Program-made: the position numbers and the translations under genes
The notes under the pieces: model-generated
Seen by the model: the letters and a program-made list of their open reading frames with translations, nothing else
Databases searched by the model: none
Told to the model about the DNA's origin: nothing
Part shown: positions 1 to 5,743 of the stretch, piece after piece
How the letters are laid out: each line of letters begins with the position of its first letter
How positions within the stretch are numbered: position 1 is the stretch's first letter
From: JAVBNO01 sp031551485
Lineage (GTDB): Bacteria > Bacillota > Clostridia > Oscillospirales > Ruminococcaceae
Length of the DNA: 15,295 bases
Assembly (NCBI GenBank): GCA_031551485.1
Contig: JAVBNO010000017.1
Coordinates: forward strand, 1 to 15,295
Direction of reading: 5' to 3'

Positions 1-836
1 CACCCCACACCACACCCACCCCCGCCCCCCCCATACCCCCCGAGTTTCCTGCGCACCCTTGTCCTCCCCCTATGTTTGGGTTGGGGGTAACCCAGGTGGT
101 TCCCCCCAAAAATGTTTTTGCATACTTTTTGCGCCAAAAAGTATGAGCTGGTCGCGGCTTGAGCGACATGCTATATACCTGCCGGAGCGACTGTACGTCT
201 GCTTTATTTCTATATTGATATCGGTATCAAGCTTATTCTTCTGCATCGCCTGCACCCCAAAATCAGAACCAAAACCATCCTCCCGCAAAGCCCGCGCGTT
301 TCCTGCGCACCTATGCCCTCGCCCTAAGGATGGTGCGTAGGGAAACCATGTGGTTTCCCCGAAAAATGTTTTTGCATACTTTTTGCGCCAAAAAGTATGG
401 GCCGGTCGCGGCCAAAGCGACAAGCTATATCCCTGCCGGAGCGGCTGCACGTCTGCTTTATTTCTATATTGATATCGGTATCAAGCTTGTTCTTCTGCTT
501 CGCCTGCACCCCAAAATCAGACCCAAAACCATCCTCCCGCAAAGCCCGCGCGTTTCCTGCGCACCTATGCCCTCGCCTTAAGGATGGGGCGGGGGGGAAA
601 CCATGTGGTTTCCCCAAAAAATGTTTTTGCATACTTTTTGCGCCAAAAAGTATGGGCCGGTCGCGGCCAAAGCGACAAGCTATATCCCTACCGGAGCGGC
701 TGCACGTCTGCTCCACTTTGATATTGACATCAGTACCCGCCTTGTTTCTCCACGCCTTGCGCCAGAAAAGTATAAGCCGGTCGCGGCTTAAGCGACATGC
801 TATATATCTGCCGAAGCGGCTATACCCATGCTTTTT
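1..836 (+). repeat. Left block of ~254-bp tandem structured repeats
   Basis: This stretch has no credible gene and is filled by tandem copies of one unit. Hairpin anchors with arms CATACTTTTTG and CAAAAAGTATG around a CGC loop occur, with no mismatch, at 121-145, 375-399 and 630-654, giving periods of 254 and 255 bp. Each full unit carries in order: a palindrome such as GGGAAACCATGTGGTTTCCC (340-359, 595-614), the 25-nt hairpin, GTCGC-loop-GCGAC, GCCG-GAG-CGGC, TTGATA-TCGG-TATCAA, and a tail containing TTTCCTGCGCACCTATGCCC. Positions 1-80 are a diverged, C-rich tail of a preceding unit. The third unit is cut in its tail (about 750) and joined to a degenerate fourth copy that keeps only the middle part (751-836). 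Open frames cross the block on both strands, but the same bases are read in different frames in successive units (254 is not a multiple of three), which argues against coding. The orientation given is arbitrary and matches the right block. Confidence 0.9.
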
Positions 837-843
837 CTATGAC

Positions 844-868
844 AAAAAGCCGCCCCGTAAAGGGCGGC
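844..868 (-). terminator. Intrinsic terminator of rny
   Basis: A perfect 7-bp GC-only stem (GCCGCCC at 849-855 with GGGCGGC at 862-868, 6-nt loop) is followed on the minus strand by five U residues (848-844). It lies about 30 nt beyond the rny stop codon and directly abuts the left repeat block. Confidence 0.88.
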
Positions 869-899
869 CTTTGGATGCGTAAATGCGATTGAAATATTT

Positions 900-2459
900 T
901 TACTTGGCGTACTCAATCGCCCGGGTCTCCCGGATGACATGAACTTTAATTTGGCCAGGATAATCCAGCTCGTTTTCGATTTTGGCCACAATCTCCCGCG
1001 CCACAATAACCATATTGTCGTCGCTGACAATTTCCGGTTTAAGCATAATGCGGACTTCGCGACCCGCCTGGATGGCATAGCATTTTTCCACGCCTTCGAA
1101 GGAGTTGGCGATTTCCTCCAATTTTTGCAACCGTTTAATGTAATTCTCCAGGTTTTCTCTCCGGGCGCCCGGACGGGCGGCGGAAATGGCGTCGGCGGCC
1201 TGAACCAGACAAGCGATAATGGTTTTGGCTTCCACATCCCCGTGATGGGCTTCAATGGCGTGCAAAACTCCTTCGCTTTCCTTGTACTTTTTGGCAATGT
1301 CCACACCGATGGCCACATGGGAGCCTTCGATTTCGTGGGTCATGGCCTTGCCGATGTCGTGCAGAAGACCAGCGCGGCGGGCCAAAGCGGCATCGGCGCC
1401 CAATTCGGCGGCCATGGCGCCTGCCAACTGCGCCACTTCAATGGAATGGCTGAGCACATTTTGCCCGTAACTGGAACGGTAGCGCATCCGGCCGAGCAGC
1501 TTGATCAATTCGGGATGGAGCGCGTGGACGCCCGTCTCCATGACAGCACGGTCGCCGTCCTGCTTGATTTTGGTCTCCACTTCCCGCTTGGCTTTTTCCA
1601 CCGTTTCTTCAATGCGGGCGGGGTGGATGCGGCCATCTTGAATCAGCCGCTCTAGAGCGATGCGGGCCACTTCCCGTTTGACGGCGTCGTGGCTGGAAAG
1701 GGTAATGGCTTCGGGGGTGTCGTCAATGATAAGGTCGACGCCTGTGAGCGTTTCAAGGGTGCGGATGTTCCGTCCCTCGCGGCCGATGATGCGGCCCTTC
1801 ATCTCATCATTGGGCAATGGCACAACCGAAACGGTGACCTCTGCCACATATTCGGCGGCGCACCGCTGAATGGCTGTGGATATGACTTCGCGGGCCTTTT
1901 GATCCGATTCGTCCCGCAGGTATTGCTCGTATTGGGTAATTTTAAGTGCTTTTTCGTGGATAAGCGCGTTTTCAAGGCTTTTAAGAAGATGGTCTTTGGC
2001 CTGCTCTGCCGTGAAGCCGGAGATACGCTCCAGCATATCAAACTGGCTTTGCTTGACGACGTCGACTTCTTTGAGTTTGTCTTCCGCGTCCTTAATTTTT
2101 TGGGCCAGAACCTCTTCTTTCTTTTCCAGATTTTCTACTTTTTTATCCAGCGATTCTTCTTTTTGCTGGAGCCTGCGCTCCTGGCGCTGTACTTCGCTGC
2201 GACGTTCTTTCACATCTTTATCGGCCTCGGAGCGCATTCTGAAAATTTCATCCTTGGCTTCCAACAATGCTTCTTTTTTCTTGCTTTCAGCGTTTTTGAT
2301 CGCGTCACTGATCATACGCTTGGCTTCGGTTTCTGCCGAGCCGATTTCTGCTTCCGCTACTTTTTGTCTATACTTAACGCCCAGAAAAAAGGCGATGGCC
2401 GCGCCAACAGCAAACGACACAAGACAACCAACGATCAGCATAATGGTTGAACCCTGCAT
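900..2459 (-). CDS. rny: Ribonuclease Y (membrane-anchored endoribonuclease)
   Basis: Encodes 519 residues, the usual length for RNase Y, the endoribonuclease that starts mRNA decay in Firmicutes from the inner face of the membrane. A single N-terminal membrane segment (residues 7-28) is followed by a long charged coiled coil (about 30-190), a KH RNA-binding domain with the GRIIGREGRNI loop (222-232), and an HD metal-dependent hydrolase domain. The HD pair is H367-D368 in LLHDIGKA, and further conserved histidines include H339, H381 and those in EAHHGD. The C-terminal part after the HD domain is intact. The ATG at 2459 is preceded by AGGAGGG (2478-2472), a slightly long spacing of 13 nt after AGGAGG; the next ATG (2441) is farther still. 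It has its own promoter and a long leader, so it is probably monocistronic. Identification is secure from domain order. Confidence 0.97.
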   Translation of the reverse strand: MQGSTIMLIVGCLVSFAVGAAIAFFLGVKYRQKVAEAEIGSAETEAKRMISDAIKNAESKKKEALLEAKDEIFRMRSEADKDVKERRSEVQRQERRLQQKEESLDKKVENLEKKEEVLAQKIKDAEDKLKEVDVVKQSQFDMLERISGFTAEQAKDHLLKSLENALIHEKALKITQYEQYLRDESDQKAREVISTAIQRCAAEYVAEVTVSVVPLPNDEMKGRIIGREGRNIRTLETLTGVDLIIDDTPEAITLSSHDAVKREVARIALERLIQDGRIHPARIEETVEKAKREVETKIKQDGDRAVMETGVHALHPELIKLLGRMRYRSSYGQNVLSHSIEVAQLAGAMAAELGADAALARRAGLLHDIGKAMTHEIEGSHVAIGVDIAKKYKESEGVLHAIEAHHGDVEAKTIIACLVQAADAISAARPGARRENLENYIKRLQKLEEIANSFEGVEKCYAIQAGREVRIMLKPEIVSDDNMVIVAREIVAKIENELDYPGQIKVHVIRETRAIEYAK

Positions 2460-2732
2460 GGTGTTCGGTTACCCTCCTATTCTTTTTTATAAGACCAAAC
2501 CATGATAGGCAGTAATTTCGTTATCAACAGTGTGGGTCGAAAATACCCTCATCAATCAGCAGTATTTGGAAAGTTTGCCCCGCGGTCGGATCATCCGCCG
2601 CAAACGGTCCAAACCCGCATTCTATCCGGATCAGTCGATGGGAATGACGGAGAAATTTGCGAAAGTGCTACCCCCTCAAACGGGTAACTTGTGAGCGGTG
2701 GGTTTGATAACATTTGTCATTTCACCCACATC
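2460..2732 (-). promoter_or_regulatory. Long 5' leader of rny with alternative pairings
   Basis: About 270 nt separate the predicted transcription start (near 2732) from the rny ATG, with no convincing ORF. The first transcribed bases contain TGTGGGT (2730-2724). This can pair with ACCCAC at 2703-2698 to make a hairpin at the 5' end, or over 7 bp with ACCCACA at 2537-2531, closer to the ribosome binding site. A further stem pairs GTTTGC (2605-2600) with GCAAAC (2578-2573), enclosing the CGGAT-G-ATCCG inverted repeat. I do not recognise a known riboswitch class. A regulatory role is inferred only from length and pairing potential. Confidence 0.4.
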
Positions 2733-2738
2733 TTTTAT

Positions 2739-2767
2739 ATTGTATATCTTTGCATAAATTCTGTCAA
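2739..2767 (-). promoter_or_regulatory. Sigma-A promoter of rny
   Basis: On the minus strand TTGACA (2767-2762, perfect -35) is separated by exactly 17 bp from TACAAT (2744-2739, five of six matches to the -10 consensus). The start of transcription would be near 2732. It lies between the thrS terminator and rny, so rny has its own transcript. Confidence 0.85.
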
Positions 2768-2818
2768 GAAAATTGTTCACTTGAAATAAAAAACCGCAAT
2801 ATTTTGCCCAATAACCTT

Positions 2819-2868
2819 AAAAAATGCACAGAAATGGGGAAAGTGGCACAAAAGGCCCTTCCCCCATT
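2819..2868 (-). terminator. Probable intrinsic terminator of thrS
   Basis: Minus-strand AATGGGGGAA (2868-2859) pairs with TTTCCCCATT (2842-2833), with an inner GGC/GCC pairing. A run of six U residues lies at 2824-2819. The U run starts about 8 nt after the stem, which is further than ideal, so efficiency may be modest. It is the only terminator-like structure between thrS and the rny promoter. Confidence 0.6.
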
Positions 2869-2881
2869 GGATACATGAATA

Positions 2882-4828
2882 TTACTTGGCGCGGGTAGCA
2901 ATTTCCTCTAAAACCGCGGCGGCAAAGGTGTCCAGCGGCATGGCTCCTTTGTCCCCTTCTTTGCGGGAACGCACGGCCACCGTCTGTCCCTCTACTTCTT
3001 TTTCGCCCACCACCAACATATAGGGCACTTTCTCCATTTGGGCTTCGCGGATTTTGTAGCCGATTTTCTCCCGGCGGTCGTCTACCTCCAGGCGGATACC
3101 TTTGGCCCGCAGTTTTTGGGCTACTTCGTAGGCATAATCCAGCTGCGCGTCGCCAATGGGCAGCACTTTGACCTGGACAGGGGCCAGCCAAACCGGCATG
3201 GCGCCGGCATATTTTTCGATGAGCAGCGCCAATGTCCGCTCATAGCAGCCGATGGAGGTGCGGTGGATGACGTAGGGGTATTTTTTCGCCCCGTCTTTAT
3301 CCACATACTCCATGCCGAACCGCTCGGCCAACTGAAAGTCGATTTGGATGGTGACCAGCGTATCTTCTTTGCCGTGAACATTGCGGATTTGAATGTCCAG
3401 CTTGGGGCCATAGAAAGCGGCCTCGCCCTCCGCCTCTTTGTAGTCCACATGGAGGTCGTCCAGGATGCGACGCATCGTGCTTTGCACCGCCTCCCATTCC
3501 TCCGGGTCGCCAATGTATTTTTCCCGGTTGTTGGGATCCCACTTGGAGAACTGGTAACTGACATCTTCCCGCAGGCCGATGGCGTCCAAAAGGTAATGGG
3601 TTAAATCGAGACAGCCGGCAAACTCCGCTTCCAACTGGTCCGGCGTACAGGCGAGATGACCTTCGGAGATGGTGAACTGGCGCACCCGAATGAGGCCGTG
3701 CATTTCGCCGGAGGATTCGTTGCGGAAGAGAGTGGAAGTTTCGTTGTAGCGCAAAGGCAAATCCCGGTAGCTGCGGGTGCGGGTCAGGTAGGCCTGGAAC
3801 TGGAAGGGGCAGGTCATGGGCCGCAGCGCCAAAATTTCCTCGGTAGGATTGTCCTGTTTGTCGGTGTCCCCCATAACAAACATACCGTCCCGGTAGTGGT
3901 CCCAATGGCCGGACACTTTATAAAGCTCCCGCTTGGCCATAAAAGGCGTTTTGGTTTGCAGATAACCCCGCCGTTCTTCCTCGTCCTCTACAAAGCGCTG
4001 GAGAATTTTGATGACAGTGGTGCCTTTGGGCAGCAAAATGGGCAAACCCTGGCCGATAATGTCCACCGTGGTGAAATATTCCAGCTCCCGGCCCAATTTG
4101 TTGTGATCCCGCTTCTTCGCTTCCTCCTGCTGGGTGAGGTAGGCCTCCAGCATGGCGGCCTTGGGGAAAGCGGTGCCGTAGACCCGGCAAAGCATTTGCT
4201 TCTGGGCGTCGCCACGCCAATAGGCGCCTGTACACTGGGTCAGCTTGAACGCTTTGACGGCGCCGGTGCTCATCAGGTGGGGGCCGGCGCACAAGTCGGT
4301 AAACTCACCCTGGCGGCGAAAGGTGATGGTATCCCCTTTGGCGGCATGCTCCTCAATAAGCTCCAGCTTGTAGGGCTGATCCTTCATGAGTGCTTTGGCG
4401 GCGGCCACGTCCAGCGAAAAGCGCTCGATGGGCAAATCCTCTTTGACGATGCCGGCCATTTCCGCCTCGATTTTTAAAAGCTCGTCGGGGGTGAAGGGGG
4501 TGGCGACATCGAAGTCGTAGTAAAATCCGTTTTCGATGGCGGGGCCGATGGCGTATTTGGCATCGGGCCAAAGGCGCAGCACCGCTTGGGCCAAAATATG
4601 GGAGGCTGTGTGGCAAAAAGCCCGTTTGCCGTCTTCGTCGTCGAAGGTGAGAATGGCAAGCTGGCAGTCCTCGGTAATGGGAGTACACAAATCCACCATC
4701 CGGCCGTCCACCGTGGCGGCACAGGCAGCCTTGTACAAACCGCTGCCCAGCTCTTTGGCCACATCGGCAGGGGTAACGCCCGCGTCATAACTTTTGACAG
4801 TGCCGTCTTTTAATGTGATGTTGATCAT
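2882..4828 (-). CDS. thrS: Threonyl-tRNA synthetase
   Basis: A 648-residue class II synthetase that charges tRNA-Thr in the cytoplasm. Domains in order: TGS (about 1-60), the editing (SAD) domain with H73-x3-H77 and C180-x3-H184, the catalytic core (about 245-540), and the C-terminal anticodon-binding domain (about 545-648). The zinc ligands that recognise threonine appear present: C339 in MTCPFQFQ, H390 in SEGH, and H521 in VIHRTSIG. The core differs from the E. coli-type pattern: motif 2 reads RNESSGEMHGLIRVRQF followed by TISEGH instead of TQDDAH, and MTCPFQFQ replaces the usual NCPGH type. I read this as a divergent clostridial ThrRS with all key residues kept. The ATG at 4828 has AAGGAG (4843-4838) with a 9-nt spacing. 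It is controlled by the T-box leader directly upstream. Confidence 0.96.
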   Translation of the reverse strand: MINITLKDGTVKSYDAGVTPADVAKELGSGLYKAACAATVDGRMVDLCTPITEDCQLAILTFDDEDGKRAFCHTASHILAQAVLRLWPDAKYAIGPAIENGFYYDFDVATPFTPDELLKIEAEMAGIVKEDLPIERFSLDVAAAKALMKDQPYKLELIEEHAAKGDTITFRRQGEFTDLCAGPHLMSTGAVKAFKLTQCTGAYWRGDAQKQMLCRVYGTAFPKAAMLEAYLTQQEEAKKRDHNKLGRELEYFTTVDIIGQGLPILLPKGTTVIKILQRFVEDEEERRGYLQTKTPFMAKRELYKVSGHWDHYRDGMFVMGDTDKQDNPTEEILALRPMTCPFQFQAYLTRTRSYRDLPLRYNETSTLFRNESSGEMHGLIRVRQFTISEGHLACTPDQLEAEFAGCLDLTHYLLDAIGLREDVSYQFSKWDPNNREKYIGDPEEWEAVQSTMRRILDDLHVDYKEAEGEAAFYGPKLDIQIRNVHGKEDTLVTIQIDFQLAERFGMEYVDKDGAKKYPYVIHRTSIGCYERTLALLIEKYAGAMPVWLAPVQVKVLPIGDAQLDYAYEVAQKLRAKGIRLEVDDRREKIGYKIREAQMEKVPYMLVVGEKEVEGQTVAVRSRKEGDKGAMPLDTFAAAVLEEIATRAK

Positions 4829-4895
4829 GAAAACACACTCCTTTTTGAAATGGGGTAAAGGGAGGCAGGCGTATTATATAAGGAAGAAGATAAAC

Positions 4896-5166
4896 AAAAA
4901 TGCGCCCATCCTCGTAACAGGATGAAGCGCACGCTCCACGGTTCCACCTGAATTGCGTCACCCATAAAGAATGGCGCCTCTCAATTACGGCTGTAACGCG
5001 GCCGGCGCGGCGCTGTCGGTTACCCTGAAGCGCACTCGGAAGTTGGTAGCGGCCAAATGACTTCGGGAGGCGCTTGCAGCCTGTGGCGCCTTCTCTCTGT
5101 GCGTTGTCGTTTTTGGTGCTTTCTTCGTCATCGTATTCTGCTTAATAATCAGCGTATCCCGCTGTT
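4896..5166 (-). ncRNA. T-box riboswitch leader of thrS (specifier ACC)
   Basis: The leader reads uncharged tRNA-Thr and switches thrS transcription on when threonine charging falls. Visible on the minus strand: an AGAGAG segment (5098-5093) typical of the distal stem I, an apical GGCTGCAAGC-type loop (about 5082-5073), and the specifier region GCTACCAACTTCCGAGTGCG, where ACC (5047-5045) is a threonine codon followed by A as in other T-boxes. The T-box proper is AGGTGGAACCG (4949-4939) after AATTC. The terminator follows: GCGCTTCATCC (4930-4920) pairs with GGATGGGCGC (4911-4902), then five U residues (4900-4896). The 5' end is set by the promoter and is approximate. The specifier agrees with the downstream gene. 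Confidence 0.93.
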
Positions 5167-5172
5167 TTCTAT

Positions 5173-5201
5173 AATCTAGCACCATCGGCACTGGATGTCA
5201 A
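5173..5201 (-). promoter_or_regulatory. Promoter of the T-box/thrS transcript
   Basis: Minus strand: TTGACA (5201-5196) and, 17 bp on, TAGATT (5178-5173). The -10 is imperfect (four of six) but is preceded by TGC, an extended -10 arrangement. The predicted start near 5166 gives a leader of normal T-box length. Confidence 0.75.
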
Positions 5202-5435
5202 GAGGCGCGGCATTGGGAAAAGCGACAAAAACGCGGCGCAAACAAGCATGCAATTATTCCGTTTTGTATAATACATGTATAATATTACATATATTGAGGT
5301 TTTTTGACTTTTTTTGCCCTGTTTGGCAGTAAACCCACTGGCGGCAGACAATATGAAAAGGCGCAATACTTTACATGTTTTTTCAGAATCTTCGCCATCT
5401 TTTACACTGTTTTAACAATTTGCACACACAAGATA
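5202..5435. other. AT-rich divergent intergenic stretch, no gene seen
   Basis: This sequence between the thrS promoter and the promoter region of the large M23 gene has several TATAAT-like strings around 5267-5290 (for example TATAAT at 5267 and 5279), without a good -35 partner on either strand. Short open frames here lack a ribosome binding site and do not resemble known proteins. I see no RNA gene in it. Confidence 0.5.
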
Positions 5436-5444
5436 TGATATAAT
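5436..5444 (+). promoter_or_regulatory. Putative extended -10 promoter upstream of the M23 gene
   Basis: TGATATAAT (5436-5444) is a perfect -10 hexamer with the TGn extension. No good -35 is seen at 17 bp. Transcription would start near 5451, leaving about 290 nt before the ATG and passing through the two hairpins at 5526-5578. A second TATAAT at 5617-5622 with a weak -35 (TTTATT, 17 bp) lies after the hairpins and could be an alternative promoter. Confidence 0.5.
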
Positions 5445-5525
5445 GAAACCCGTGCATAACAGCAACCGCGAAGTGAGCAGGAATTGTAGGGCATGATAAC
5501 GACATCTTGACAAAGGAGCAGAACC

Positions 5526-5578
5526 ATCCAACAAAAAAGAGTTTGTTGGATATTCCATCCCTGGGGATGTTTTATTTT
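5526..5578 (+). terminator. Tandem hairpins, possible attenuator or small-RNA terminator
   Basis: The first hairpin is a perfect 10-bp stem, ATCCAACAAA (5526-5535) with TTTGTTGGAT (5542-5551), loop AAAGAG. Five bases later CATCCC (5556-5561) pairs with GGGATG (5564-5569), followed by TTTTATTTT (5570-5578), the form of an intrinsic terminator. The GGAT of hairpin 1 could instead pair with the ATCC of hairpin 2, so the two may be mutually exclusive. No annotated gene ends here. This is therefore either an attenuator for the downstream gene or the 3' end of a small RNA of about 125 nt started near 5451. Confidence 0.55.
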
Positions 5579-5743
5579 GTGTCCGATCCTGCCTTTATTT
5601 TTTGCGAATGATGATGTATAATGAAAAAATATTTTTGACGCAGGCCCGGGCAGGCGTTGTGGCCGCTTTGCCCTTTTGAGAATTGAGACTGCAGCGGCGC
5701 ACAGCATTTTCTGTCTGAGACGGTGCGCCAGGGAGGCGATTGG

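Noticed and set aside
1..50. C-rich run at the left edge as a separate low-complexity element
   Set aside because: It aligns loosely with the C-rich tail of the repeat unit (CACCCCAAAATCAGACCC type), so it is more simply a diverged unit end, although a sequence-quality issue at the edge cannot be excluded.
1..836. CRISPR array
   Set aside because: Units are about 250 bp and contiguous, with no short repeat and unique-spacer alternation, and no cas gene is nearby.
397..882. 161-codon plus-strand ORF crossing the left repeats
   Set aside because: It runs through repeat units and into the rny terminator; frames are not kept between units and no family is recognisable.
939..1655. 238-codon plus-strand ORF opposite rny
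   Set aside because: Shadow of the HD-domain part of rny, which is unambiguous on the other strand.
5513..5518. TTGACA as a -35 for the M23 gene
   Set aside because: No -10-like sequence is found 16-18 bp downstream; the sequence there is the start of hairpin 1.
5402..5707. 101-codon minus-strand ORF in the divergent intergenic region
   Set aside because: No ribosome binding site or family resemblance, and it crosses the hairpins and promoters of the plus-strand gene.
5723..5743. GTG start seven codons upstream for the M23 protein
   Set aside because: GGGAGG is placed correctly for the ATG at 5744 and lies inside this extension.
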